DNA of 64,000 nt, taken from NCBI GenBank assembly GCA_021404565.1, contig JAAWWF010000041.1, forward strand, positions 145,425-209,424, given 5' to 3'. Position numbers and translations under genes: made by a program. Of the stretch, positions 21,501 to 30,188 are shown one piece after another. How positions within the stretch are numbered: position 1 is the first letter of the stretch; each line of letters starts with the position of its first letter. Source of the stretch: Roseivirga sp. (GTDB lineage Bacteria > Bacteroidota > Bacteroidia > Cytophagales > Cyclobacteriaceae). The notes beneath the pieces are model-generated. The model was not told where the DNA came from and did not search any database. It was given only the letters and a program-made list of their open reading frames with translations.

Positions 21501-22383
21501 CCGTCAGGTCATGTATGAGATCATCCACATCAACGCTAAAAAGGGAATATCCATAGACTATCTGATTGGCTGATATACCTAAATCTGAAAAGCTGACACC
21601 TACACCTCCCAGGTTTTGTGTACTCGAACCCGTGGGGATAGGATCTTCACCCAGCGACTGTTGTAAAAACAAAATGGAAAGGCTGAAGCTGACTACCCCG
21701 GAACCAAAATCACCTTGATTTACGGTGACCAAATTACCATAACCATCTGGTTCGCCATTGGCATCGAGGCTGGTGATCATGGCTATTTTGAATTCACCAT
21801 TGGCTCCCCGGTCCATTACCGGAATGATGGCATTGGCCGGGGTGGAGGTAAGCATGCCCGAGCCATAAATGGCATCGATACGTTCGATATTGGATGCGTT
21901 GGTACCTGAGTTCACCAGTACATTGTCATAACCAATGTTCAAGAGGTTGGCCTGATAAAGTGACCTTTCAGGGACCTGTCGTTCCGGAGCCAGATAAATC
22001 TGATTTAGTGTATTGTTTACAGCCTGTTCGGCTTCGATCCACAGGCTAAGGCGGGTGGCCGTGCCTATCCTGCGCAGTGCGAGAGTATCGGGGTCCAATA
22101 GAAATGAATAACTCGTGCCATTGATGGTATAGCCGCTTACTTTTCTATTATTATTGGTTGTAGTATTCCTGGAGAAAAAAATGGTGTAGTTGACATTAGG
22201 GTCAATCGTCTGCCCTGCACTTGCGGATGAAACTGCTTTATAGTCATTGGCTCCATTGTCTACATCTACCCAGGTAAATGAGATGGCGTCCAGTGCATCT
22301 TGCGACCAGGCGGATGTTATAAGAGAAATAAATAATATTGCTGTGAGCCATATGCTCCTCAGGCAGTTGCCGCTACGTTCCAT
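15547..22383 (-). CDS. Giant modular T9SS surface protein 2 (A-B-C-D)
   Basis: A 2278-residue paralog. Signal peptide about 1-27 (ending SAWSQ); shared N-terminal domain about 28-325; four LamG-like modules starting near 329, 774, 1207 and 1651, of types A, B, C and D; fibronectin-like segment from about 2091; T9SS type A tail from IYPNP at about 2198. Its module C hinge (KYGLTL) is followed by an acidic DNDNDATVNE loop that looks able to bind calcium. The leader carries ACCTAAGCA on the minus strand (22389-22397), five bases before the ATG. The 310-bp gap upstream suggests that it has its own promoter, though none matching the consensus was found. Confidence 0.88.
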   Translation of the reverse strand: MERSGNCLRSIWLTAILFISLITSAWSQDALDAISFTWVDVDNGANDYKAVSSASAGQTIDPNVNYTIFFSRNTTTNNNRKVSGYTINGTSYSFLLDPDTLALRRIGTATRLSLWIEAEQAVNNTLNQIYLAPERQVPERSLYQANLLNIGYDNVLVNSGTNASNIERIDAIYGSGMLTSTPANAIIPVMDRGANGEFKIAMITSLDANGEPDGYGNLVTVNQGDFGSGVVSFSLSILFLQQSLGEDPIPTGSSTQNLGGVGVSFSDLGISANQIVYGYSLFSVDVDDLIHDLTDISTFPTNSSNSGLDMAAGAVSAASSDGNLVAATGPGGYKSALSTWLKANAIADITTSTEGSTVTDWQDHWLGNHDATTGVAAPTYRSTTSSINFNPTIDFTSGSTSLSIANNTDFNTAASYTNKGINLAFRTSSSDISTRQVLYEQGGNTRGISIYIRSGNLHVSTWNRNNDGTGSPWNNATNITSISTAIATNTEYIISLELAGSSSTNGSLTAYLNGASFGTLSGVGLLYNDTDGIEFGGSDGSTQYDDGTNSATNSFLGEIPEFIYCNEPGSFTTAQRNQIESYLAIKYGITLDQSSPVNYVNANGDIIFNTSINASIGGYLEYNNDIAGIGRDDDSELDQPASKSENSDAIVTIDRGATISTNDTWLIWGNDNGALTETNLLTMPTEVDSRLTRVWRVAEENEVLTTSVSFDLTGLGLSTSQSDFSLLIAGNSTNADFSSATVVSGGVLVSNTLTFSGVDLEDGQYFTLGTKFFECSPGGAETNLTLWLKADDGTNTTTDGVEVTSWTDQTGSNNASATGGTAPTYAESNINFNPALDFDGSTEFIDGAAGFHTAGYYFVLKPDITYSTAFAGVVPLGFDTSSSGATNDLGGFYIGNAYSVGDVVGQIIGNQSTEYARREVNASKKFAAGIPVLFGVRNNSGGTETNIYQDGLQIDNSSVGSFLSVSDEEYELGRFEIPNAFNLSNFYNGKIAELISYSTRPGDNEHSRIQSYLAIKYGVSLDQSTATDYENSTGSTIWNAATNVSYNADIAGIGRDDRSCLNQKQSKSQNEGSIVTMGLGTVASSNTANTNTFDDDGDFLIWGNDGDFANQTNANTSDLPGNVTERMERIWKVEDTGNVGATSVQFDLTGLGYTTNLSDFQLIVSNSATMASGTLTPATSINGNIITFSNIDLTDGQFFTLATNRTSCGPGGVETNMVLWLKADSEAFNTGTTQATDGQTVATWSDQSVAVNNAVTDGNPPAFRSNTTDNINFLPTLDFDGTNDRLSLGDLSEVKSATGTGRYSLFGVGLRDDTFSEYVIGSEGGNTNEDLLFGYRTSVAASISHWSNDLFLTVTAYNSPSLQPFLLSATYDGTGRTLEESRDNSFARATDSNTTDVSGTRTNYIGDVNTTGNYNGKISEVLAYNSAISDIEKLRVYTYFGIKYGLTLPQDNDNDATVNETISGSVAEGDYVASDGTTIIWDESDGYATYHHGIAGIGRDDASCLNQKQSKSETDGAILTVGLGSVAGDNTSNVNNHDDLDFLVWGHDDASTLESQTNTADVPATIAERMSRVWRVEDTGNVGSTELQFDLTGLGYTINANNFALVTSNSATMANGTLTTGGTFNGNVLSFSGVDLTDGQYFTLTTQYEACGPGGVNTDIALWLRADTDVFSDAGATSANDGDNVLQWNDQGSAGNNASEDNAGGGSPVEPTLQTNEMNFNPIIRFSNAQSTNNSWLETASNTTSGAMSLISVFKTGQNDGSATDFTESPALVSGEAANNNDYALGLGEGRLFINAADNTAYNARSTSTYVDNIARIGTATRAQSTAAGSINLYVNSGNVATGVSTNSTLNSASTFALGNHSVYDVDGQYEGDIAETIVFNKVLSETERTRVESYLAIKYGITREVTGLSESAEDYLAADGGIIWDIDNQGVTYHNDIFGIGRDDLSCFEQIKSKSENSDALVTIDNTTSFGTNDSFLISGNDNANIENENNSEKPAGIKSRLNREWRVQETGTVGSVQLTYDLSTITGPLGVGTNNFNLLRLLVDNDGDFTNGVTFISPSSVDGSANTATFTVDFTSGQYYTLGSTESAALPVTLIAFTAINDNNEQVIINWTSVEETGNAFYSIERSHDASHFQKIGSIPGAGNSQSVLEYTFTDKSPVSGHSYYRLRQTDFNGKSTTTEVSHVFIESAASSEFRIYPNPVNSGETLKVSYHSNREEKVVVQFISSQGKLIKTSEYLLFQGSHYFTSGTTGFSPGVYLIKISPINGKTSTLRVIVN

Positions 22384-22693
22384 CTTAATGCTTAGGTGTT
22401 TACAAACTCAGTTCGATGGACACAGTAATCCCGTGAGGACCTGGGCCATCATGGAGAGTCGTAAATAAATAGTGGAACTAAAGAGGGACTAAGGGTAAGA
22501 ATATTCCAGCCATGATTGGGCTAAAACAGATTGGTTATCTCATATAAAAATGGTGAATTTTTAGATGTAAACCTCTGTTTTTCAGGTATTAATACCAAAA
22601 AACTTTATGTTTTTATATGTGTGCAGGATTTTATCCAATGTAGCGACATAGGCTTGATGTTGTCCTCTGTGCTGGCATAAAGGCTAGTATTGT
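22384..22693. other. Intergenic region with palindrome, giant genes 2-3
   Basis: A 310-bp gene-free gap. It holds the leader motif of giant gene 2 (22389-22397) and the perfect 12-bp palindrome GGTATTAATACC at 22585-22596, flanked by T-rich and A-rich arms, which could be a regulator site or weak hairpin. No promoter matching TAnnTTTG and no convincing terminator were seen. Confidence 0.5.
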
Positions 22694-25600
22694 CTAGTTG
22701 ATAATGAACTTGATAGTGCGCGGAGGAAGTCCTTCACTTTTCACCTTCAAAAGATAGATTCCTGAACCAAGACCAGCTGTTTGAATACCGACAGTGCCCT
22801 GGGCGTTTTCTGACTTCCCGGATCTCACTACCTTGCCATTGAGAGTGAGCACCTGGTAGCTAAAGGATGGCATTTCTGCTGAGCCTGAAGATTGTTTAAC
22901 GCTGATAATTTCACCACGATTTACAGGATTGGGATATACCCTAAAGGCAATTTCGGCAGAGTTATCTACAAACACTCTTTTAATCTCAGAATGCTCAAAC
23001 TCTCCATTGAAATCGGTCTGACGAAGTCGATAGAAGGCTTCACCATTCAGCGGGCGGATATCAGTGAATGAATACTCTACTACTGTATTGCTGTTCCCGG
23101 CTCCTTCACGGGTACCGATGATTTCGAATTCAACGCCATCCGTGCTTCGTTCTATGGAGAAGTAAGAGTTACCGATCTCCTCAGCTGTAGCCCACTCAAG
23201 TTGTACTTCATTCTTATCATTCACTGAGGCATCAAAGCTTATCAGTGTAATTGGCAGTGCATCTTCTTCGGTTGAGCCCAGGGTATAGTACTGGCCATCA
23301 GTGAAGTCAACACTAAAGGTTACGGTATTGGCCGTTCCGTCAATAGAGGTAGGGCTAATTAGCGTGGTTCCACCGTTAGAGAAGTCACCATCATCATCTA
23401 CCATGAGTCTGAGCAGGTTAGCGTTGTTGGTACCCGTACCCAAAGGACCGGATATAGTCGACATATCATAAGTTAAGGATATGGAACCCACCGTACCGGT
23501 TTCCTGCACCCTCCACTCTCTGTTGAGGCGGCTGTTTATGGTAGCCGGTCTTTCTTTGTTTTCTATTTCTTCGATGGCCGCATTGTCATTGCCTGAAATC
23601 AGGAAGGAATCATCAGTACTAAAACTGCCATTGTTGTTGAAGGTTACCAGGGCATCTGAGTTTTCACTCTTCGATTGGGTTTGCTCGAAGCAGGAGAGAT
23701 CATCTTTGCCAATGCCAAAAATATCATTGTAATAAGTAGCTGTTTGGCCAGTATAATCCCAGATCACACCACCATCAGCTGCGCGATAATCACGCTCGTC
23801 TACACCACCAGTACCACCATCATCTGCAGCATTCATGGTCAGACCATATTTCAGCGATAGGTAGCTTTCTACCCTGTTACGCTCATCTGAGGTAAGTACT
23901 GATGAGAAAACAATAGTTTCGGCAATATCTCCGGCATATTGTGCATCTGTATCACCGTCACTATGATTTCCTACACCAAAAGAAGTAGGATCAGACAAGG
24001 CACTGGTACTACCCGTACCTGTTGTTTCGCTATTGGCATCTACATAGATAGTAATTGCGCCAGACGATTGTGTTCTGGTGGCCGTGACAAAGTGAGGTTG
24101 AGAGTCATTGAAAGTACTGCTGGTTTCCGCATCGAAAGTTGCAGTGGTATTGGCATTTACCCAGATGGTACCGTCATCCATTCCCATTCCATAGTCGAGG
24201 GTACCGGAGGTTTCGCTGGCACCGATCAGGGCAGGAGAAGTGGCAAAATCAGTACCACTACCATCACTCTGTCCTGTTTTAAAGAGAGAAATTAAGGTCA
24301 TATCCCCCGAAACCGTGTTAGTACTGGTTTCTATATAAGAGGCATTGGTAGAACCAGGATCTGTAAAACGAAGTACAGGATTGAAGTTAATTTCACCAGT
24401 CTCGTAAGTGGGTTCAATGACTCCACCACCACCAAGGTTGCTTTCAGAACCATTATCGGCAGGGGAGCTCTGGTCATTCCATTGGCCAACATCATTTCCG
24501 TCAACCGCGGCAGTTGACCCTGCATCGGAGAATACTTCTATATCGGCTCTCAACCATAGCGCTATATTGGTGTTTACTCCACCAGGACCACAAGTAACAA
24601 AGCCTGTGCCTATGGTGAAGAATTGTCCATCTGTAAGATCTATGCCTGTAAATGAAAGCACATTGCCATTCAAGGTTCCCCCTGTCACGATTGTGGCATC
24701 AGCCATAGTGGCGGTATTTCCAACCAGAAGAGAGAAGGCAGATGCATCCGATACTGAATAACCAAGACCTGTCAGGTCAAACTGTAATTCTGTTGCTCCG
24801 ACTGTGCCCGTATCATCTACTTTCCAAATACGAGTCATGCGCTCTGAGATAGTAGACGGGATATCGGCTGTATTAGCACTAGCTTGTGCCGTGGCTCCGT
24901 TATCATTACCCCATACAAAATAATCCCCGTTATCATCAAAACCATTGACGTTCGTACTGTTGCTGGCGGCAACCGAACCTAGTCCTACTGTGAGAATATC
25001 ATCAGAGTTTTCACTGGAAGATTGTTTCTGAGTGAAGCAACCGTCATCATCTCTACCAATACCGGCAATGTCATTATAATATGTTGATCCTTGTCCATCA
25101 TAATCCCAGATGACCGTACCATCTGCCCTGCGATAATCTCTTTCATCAAAGCTGCCGGTAGAGACGTCATCTCCGTCCGCAACGCTTCTGGTAATACCGT
25201 ACTTGATAGCCAGATAGGTTTCTACTTTCGTACGGTCATCCGCAGACAGTACACTTGTAAAGACCAGTACTTCCGGGATTTCTCCTGCAAATTGAGCTGC
25301 GGTGGCGGCTGCTTCGTGGTTGCCGATGCCCAAAGCATCAGGGTCAGTTAGTGCGTTATTATCTGACGTGGATGTGGCTACATTTTCAGAGTTAAGATAA
25401 AGCTCGAGAGCTCCTGATGCTGCCTGTACTCTGGTGGCTGTGGCAATTCTTGGAACTCCATCGTTTGATGTATTAGCGTCTCTAGCCCCAAAACCATCTC
25501 CATTGCCAATTTTTGCATGTAATCTGCCTGATGACATACCGAGCGCATAGTTGTTGCCTGTAGTACCATGGTCGGCACCCAGGATAGCGGGAGAGTTATA

Positions 25601-28600
25601 ATGGGCTCCACCAGCATCGCTTTGGGTGGTTGAATATACAGCCATGAGGGTCATATTTCCGGTGGCCGGGTTGCTACTTGTGGTAAGGAAAGCATTATCA
25701 GTGCTTGACTGATCCGTGAATTGGACAGATGGATTAAAGTTGATCTGAGCAGTTTCGTAGGTAGGTTCTACAGGTGCTCCTCCTCCCTGATTAATTCCTG
25801 TGACATTATTACTATTACCGCTTTGATCAGACCATGAAGTCACATCGGCAGCGTCAGTAGTAGTATTGGTCCCGGCATCTGCTCTCAGCCACATAGCTAA
25901 GTTAGTGGTTACACCGGCAGGACCACAGGCGGTTCTGGCAGTTCCGATAGTAAAGAAGTCTCCGTCAGTAAAATCTACATTAGTGAATGTGAGAATGTTA
26001 TCAACCAGCGAAGCAGCCGGGGTAACGGAACCACTCGCCATGGTAGCGGTGCTACTTGTAATTAATTGGAAATCGGAAAGGGTTGTGCTATAACCTAAGC
26101 CAGTGATATCAAACTGAACGGTAGTAGCACCTACCGTATTGGTTTCGTTTATCCTCCAGATACGTTCCATGCGCTCGGTTACATTACCGGGTACATCCAG
26201 CGTATTGGCATTGGCTTGATTTGTAAAGTCACCATCATTACCCCAAAGCATAAAGGTGTCATCGGCACCAAAAGAGTTAGCATTGGCTGCATTGTTAGTC
26301 TCAATACCACCGAGACCAATAGCTACGATAGATCCTGAATTTTCACTTTTTGACTGCTTTTGGTTCAGGCAAGAAGCATCATCACGGCCAATACCTGCTA
26401 CATCATTGTGGTAAGTGCTGTAAACGTCAGCATCCCAGATATTAGTCGTACCTGCACTGGTGTAATCACCAGCCGTTCCGCCTCCTGAGTTATCAAGCGT
26501 AATACCATACTTTACTGCCAGGTAAGATTGAATTCTATTGTGCTCAGCGTCAGTTGGGAAAACCGAGTAAGAAATAAGCTCAGCGATCTGTCCGTCAAAA
26601 TGACCGGTAGTGGTAAAGGCATTGGCTGCTGTGTAACTCCCTACTTCATAGTCCTGATCAACAGATGTAAGGAAGGTGCCTGAGTTCAGGTCGGCCTGTT
26701 CCAGACCATCCACGTACATATTGGTGGTTGTCGCACTGACGGCATTATCACGGATACCGAAAAGGTAAGTCTGCCCGCTATTAATTTGTGAAATGGTGGT
26801 AGAAGAAATACCCCTTCTCCAACGTGTTCCTGTACCGCCAATGGCATGCGTTACCACTTCACCTGAAAAAGCACCGGTAACTGATCCAAAGGCAAAAGCA
26901 CCAAATTCATCAGTAGCTCCGGCAGGTGCACCAAAACCTACCAATACTTCATTGGTTGAGGCACTGGTAAGGTTGTTGTCTGGGTTTACCACCATATAAT
27001 AGGCCACCGAGTGGAAGCCTGCCGTGCCTGTAATTTCTTCTGTGTTTCCCTGATCAAAATTTACTGCCGGATTATAGTTGATAGAAGTAGCAGCATAATT
27101 TGGCTGGTTCCCCGCTGCGGTGGCATCATTTCCTCCAGTCGATTTGTCGGTCCATGTGGCTACATCAGCACCATCTACGGTAGTACTTGTTCCGTCATCC
27201 GCTCTTAGCCACAAATCCAGGTTGGTTTCTACTCCTCCGGGTGAACACTCGAAATAATTAGTGCCCAGCGTAAAATATTGTCCGTCATCCAGGTCTACAC
27301 CCGTGAAGGTGATGACACTGCCATTGATGGTCGCTCCGGAAACAACGGTAGCACTGCTGAAATCAGCACTGGAGTTGTTGGCAGCTATAAGCAATGAGAA
27401 GTCATGCGCATCGGTACTGAGTCCCAGGCCTGTGAGGTCAAAAGATACAGAAGTGGTCAACACTTCATTGGTTTCGGCCACTCTCCAAACCCTGCTAATG
27501 CGAGAATCAATGGTGTCGGGCATTGTCAGTCCGGTAGTCTCTGTAAGACCCCCTCCGTCATTTCCCCAGATCAACCAGGTATCATCCGTACTGATGGTAG
27601 CACCTCTGTCCATGGTGACAAGGCTACCGGTATTTTCACTTTTTGAGGCTGGTTGATCCAGTTCTGCAGCATCATCACGGCCGATACCGGCAATGTCATT
27701 GTTGTACTCCAGATAACCACCCAATGAGGCGTTATTGGTGGCATCAAAGATGATATCACCGTCTGAGTTTACATAATCGTTAGCCGTTGACTGGTCAAGG
27801 GTAATACCATATTTAATGGCCAGGTAGCTTTCGATACGATCTCTTTGTGCGGTGGTGAAAGAGCCTGGTTCGTTACAATAGATAAATTCTGAAATTTCAC
27901 CTTCAAAAGAGTTGGTGCTCGCGTTAGTGCCATCGTCATACTGAGTACTACCGTCTGATCCACCAAATTCAATGCCATCAGTATCGCTGAAAAGCAGCCC
28001 TACACTGGAAAGGGTACCGAAGCTCGCACCATTCAGGTAAGCCGTTAATGTACCCGAAACTCCACTGGCTCCGGCCAATTCCAGGGTTATGATATATTCA
28101 GTATTGGTTGAAACAGATGTGCTCACCGTGGTGATGTTTGTTCCGTTATTCCAGGGCGAACCAGTTCCGTCATTGTTTCTGTTGTAGGCCGAAACATGGA
28201 GGTTGCCACTACGGATGTAGACGATTATACCACGTGTATTACCACCCTGCTCGTACAATACCTGACGATCAGTTACGTCTGTAGTGCTGGTTCTGAAAGC
28301 GAGATTGATTCCCTTGTTGGTGTAAGAAGTTGCGGTGTTAAAGTCAGAGTTATTGGCAATAGTCAGACTGGTAGAGCCTGATGTGAAATCAACAGTCGGG
28401 TTGAAGTTAATGGCACTGCTGGTACTTCTATAGGTAGGGGCAGCTACACCAGTGGTGGCGTCATGGTCACCAATCCAGTGATCTTGCCAATCTGTTACGG
28501 TGGAAGCATCGGTAGAAGTAGTTACATCAGCATCTACATTGGCTTTTAGCCAGGTAGAAAGGGCAGACTTGTAACCTCCCGGGCCTTTTGTTTCTATTAA

Positions 28601-29656
28601 ATTGTCATCACTGGCTACAGCCGCTGAAACTCCTGCTACCAGGTCAAGCCCTGAGTCATTTGAGTTTGTATCTGTTGGGAAGGTAGAAATATCGGTGAGG
28701 TCAACTCCCGCTTTTACCGTTTGAGAACCTGAACCTACTACCTGACCGGTGTTAGTGGTATATCCACTGACGATATCGGCCGAAAAGATAGAGTAACCAA
28801 AAACTGATTGATTGGCAGAAATGCCCAGCTCGGTAAATGAAACAGCAACTCCCTGTATGGTTTGTGCTGATTGCCCCTCGTCAGTACCAATCGGAAGTAG
28901 GGGTAGTGGGGTACTTCCTGCACTTTCTCTCCTTAATACCAGATAGTTATTAAAGCTTGAACCCGTTCCCGGCCAGCCGTTTTCAGGAATACCTATTAGG
29001 GTGCCGTAGCCCGCTGGTGTTCCATCAATATTTAAGCTAGTGATAGCCGCTATTGCAATGTTGTCGTTACCACCACGCTCTATCACGGGAAATACCGCAG
29101 TGCCGGGTACGGAAGTCTGGATACCGGAAAACCAGATAACATCTACTCTTTCAGTTTCCACCTCGATAATCCCGCCTCCGGCAGGGTCTACATTTACAAG
29201 GATATTGTCATAACCCGCATTCAGATTTCCCGTGAGGTAAATAGCATCCGCATCCGATGCCTCATCAGAATCGAGAAAGGCCTGGTCGTTGGTAGGTGGT
29301 ACATTATCAACAATGGAGCTATTCATTGTGTACCAGATATTTACCAGGCGGTCACTGGCTGTAGCTCTGTTAAGTATAAGGGTGTCTGGCACAAGAAAGC
29401 GGTCGTAGACTGTGCCACTTACGGTATAGGAAGATACTTTGACATTGTTGCCCTGACCATAGTTTATGGTCATGGTTTCACCACGGTCATCGATAAGGGA
29501 GTTACCAGCATCACTTGGTATAACAGGTGCATTGGACGAACTGGAACCAGCTACCGTAGAGGTAGTAATGGTACTGATACCTGTTTGCCCGAAGGAGGGC
29601 ATAGTCAGTAATAAGAAGACCACGGTGGTGACGGCCGCGGAATTAAGCCTGAGCAT
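22694..29656 (-). CDS. Giant modular T9SS surface protein 3 (A-B-D-D)
   Basis: A 2320-residue paralog. The start is placed at the ATG at 29654-29656, giving a good signal peptide (MLRLNSAAVTTVVFLL..., ending SFGQ, about 1-24); an in-frame TTG 24 bases upstream would put the start inside the conserved leader motif (29668-29676). Shared N-terminal domain to about 350; modules start near 355, 805, 1244 and 1689 and are of types A, B, D and D, so the last type is duplicated here. Fibronectin-like segment from about 2134 and T9SS tail from VYPNP at about 2240. The module A is very close to that of protein 2. Confidence 0.88.
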   Translation of the reverse strand: MLRLNSAAVTTVVFLLLTMPSFGQTGISTITTSTVAGSSSSNAPVIPSDAGNSLIDDRGETMTINYGQGNNVKVSSYTVSGTVYDRFLVPDTLILNRATASDRLVNIWYTMNSSIVDNVPPTNDQAFLDSDEASDADAIYLTGNLNAGYDNILVNVDPAGGGIIEVETERVDVIWFSGIQTSVPGTAVFPVIERGGNDNIAIAAITSLNIDGTPAGYGTLIGIPENGWPGTGSSFNNYLVLRRESAGSTPLPLLPIGTDEGQSAQTIQGVAVSFTELGISANQSVFGYSIFSADIVSGYTTNTGQVVGSGSQTVKAGVDLTDISTFPTDTNSNDSGLDLVAGVSAAVASDDNLIETKGPGGYKSALSTWLKANVDADVTTSTDASTVTDWQDHWIGDHDATTGVAAPTYRSTSSAINFNPTVDFTSGSTSLTIANNSDFNTATSYTNKGINLAFRTSTTDVTDRQVLYEQGGNTRGIIVYIRSGNLHVSAYNRNNDGTGSPWNNGTNITTVSTSVSTNTEYIITLELAGASGVSGTLTAYLNGASFGTLSSVGLLFSDTDGIEFGGSDGSTQYDDGTNASTNSFEGEISEFIYCNEPGSFTTAQRDRIESYLAIKYGITLDQSTANDYVNSDGDIIFDATNNASLGGYLEYNNDIAGIGRDDAAELDQPASKSENTGSLVTMDRGATISTDDTWLIWGNDGGGLTETTGLTMPDTIDSRISRVWRVAETNEVLTTSVSFDLTGLGLSTDAHDFSLLIAANNSSADFSSATVVSGATINGSVITFTGVDLDDGQYFTLGTNYFECSPGGVETNLDLWLRADDGTSTTVDGADVATWTDKSTGGNDATAAGNQPNYAATSINYNPAVNFDQGNTEEITGTAGFHSVAYYMVVNPDNNLTSASTNEVLVGFGAPAGATDEFGAFAFGSVTGAFSGEVVTHAIGGTGTRWRRGISSTTISQINSGQTYLFGIRDNAVSATTTNMYVDGLEQADLNSGTFLTSVDQDYEVGSYTAANAFTTTGHFDGQIAELISYSVFPTDAEHNRIQSYLAVKYGITLDNSGGGTAGDYTSAGTTNIWDADVYSTYHNDVAGIGRDDASCLNQKQSKSENSGSIVAIGLGGIETNNAANANSFGADDTFMLWGNDGDFTNQANANTLDVPGNVTERMERIWRINETNTVGATTVQFDITGLGYSTTLSDFQLITSSTATMASGSVTPAASLVDNILTFTNVDFTDGDFFTIGTARTACGPAGVTTNLAMWLRADAGTNTTTDAADVTSWSDQSGNSNNVTGINQGGGAPVEPTYETAQINFNPSVQFTDQSSTDNAFLTTSSNPATGNMTLMAVYSTTQSDAGGAHYNSPAILGADHGTTGNNYALGMSSGRLHAKIGNGDGFGARDANTSNDGVPRIATATRVQAASGALELYLNSENVATSTSDNNALTDPDALGIGNHEAAATAAQFAGEIPEVLVFTSVLSADDRTKVETYLAIKYGITRSVADGDDVSTGSFDERDYRRADGTVIWDYDGQGSTYYNDIAGIGRDDDGCFTQKQSSSENSDDILTVGLGSVAASNSTNVNGFDDNGDYFVWGNDNGATAQASANTADIPSTISERMTRIWKVDDTGTVGATELQFDLTGLGYSVSDASAFSLLVGNTATMADATIVTGGTLNGNVLSFTGIDLTDGQFFTIGTGFVTCGPGGVNTNIALWLRADIEVFSDAGSTAAVDGNDVGQWNDQSSPADNGSESNLGGGGVIEPTYETGEINFNPVLRFTDPGSTNASYIETSTNTVSGDMTLISLFKTGQSDGSGTDFATSPALIGASETSGTLDYGMGMDDGTIWVNANTTATFDAETSSTFNDSQPHFVTATRTQSSGAITIYVDANSETTGTGSTSALSDPTSFGVGNHSDGDTDAQYAGDIAETIVFSSVLTSDERNRVESYLSLKYGLTMNAADDGGTGGVDERDYRAADGGVIWDYTGQTATYYNDIFGIGKDDLSCFEQTQSKSENSDALVTFNNNGSFSTDDSFLISGNDNAAIEEIENKERPATINSRLNREWRVQETGTVGSISLTYDMSTISGPLGTGTNNANLLRLMVDDDGDFSNGGTTLISPTSIDGTANTVTFSVDFTDGQYYTLGSTEEDALPITLISFDASVNDKNEVQLEWATAEEIGNSYFSIERSTDGVEFEIIGTREGAGNSNTVVEYSFTDIRPLNGEAFYRLRQTDFNGEFEHSEIKRVFVDNSAEIAFRVYPNPVNRGEIISVKQSSGSAEMPSFSYQVLTLNGKVVRSGKSENAQGTVGIQTAGLGSGIYLLKVKSEGLPPRTIKFIIN

Positions 29657-30188
29657 TTTATTAACGATGTTTAGGTTCAAATCTCCCTGTCTTATCTACA
29701 AAATCATATCACCGTACAATACGGAATCCAGTATAGACCAGAAATCAATTATGGTTATGCAGGACACAGTATTCAGCTAGTGGTTGAGAATAGCTAAGTG
29801 AAAACTGTGCCAAAAGACAGAATGCTTTGTTGGCAGCAAAAATGGGGAAATTTTTGGGATTTCAAGCGTTTTTTTTGAGATGAACGACAAATACTTGAAA
29901 AGTTTTTCCCAAAACGGGACTTAGAGACCAATGGGGGAGCTTTTGGTTTTTATAAATACTGGTTTGGTTTTGTTTTATATAGAGATATTACTATTTGTTA
30001 CTTTTCCTTAGTAGGCATTGAAATGATTATTGGTTTGGAAGTCGGCCGGAATGCTTTTTTAAGGCAGATTTCAGTAAAGCTGAATTGTGATTAGCTCTGG
30101 TTTTAAAAGACTAATCCATTAGTCCATTTCCCTTGCAGCGTTTTGAACATATCAGGAGACTGAAAAGTACTGGGCTTTGTCTTAATTA
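29657..30188. other. Longest intergenic gap in the giant-gene array
   Basis: 532 bp, AT-rich, with no convincing gene on either strand. It contains the ACCTAAACA leader motif of giant gene 3 (29668-29676) and a small terminator-like dyad near the end of giant gene 4. No -7 element matching TAnnTTTG was found on the minus strand. Promoter, regulatory or recombination functions are possible but nothing else is recognisable. Confidence 0.5.
30098..30124 (-). terminator. Weak terminator-like dyad after giant gene 4
   Basis: GACTAAT-CC-ATTAGTC (30109-30124) is a perfect 7+2+7 inverted repeat; read on the minus strand it is followed by TTTTAAAA. It lies 65 bp after the stop of giant gene 4. The stem is GC-poor and the loop tight, so termination would be weak. 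An operator is the alternative. Confidence 0.35.
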
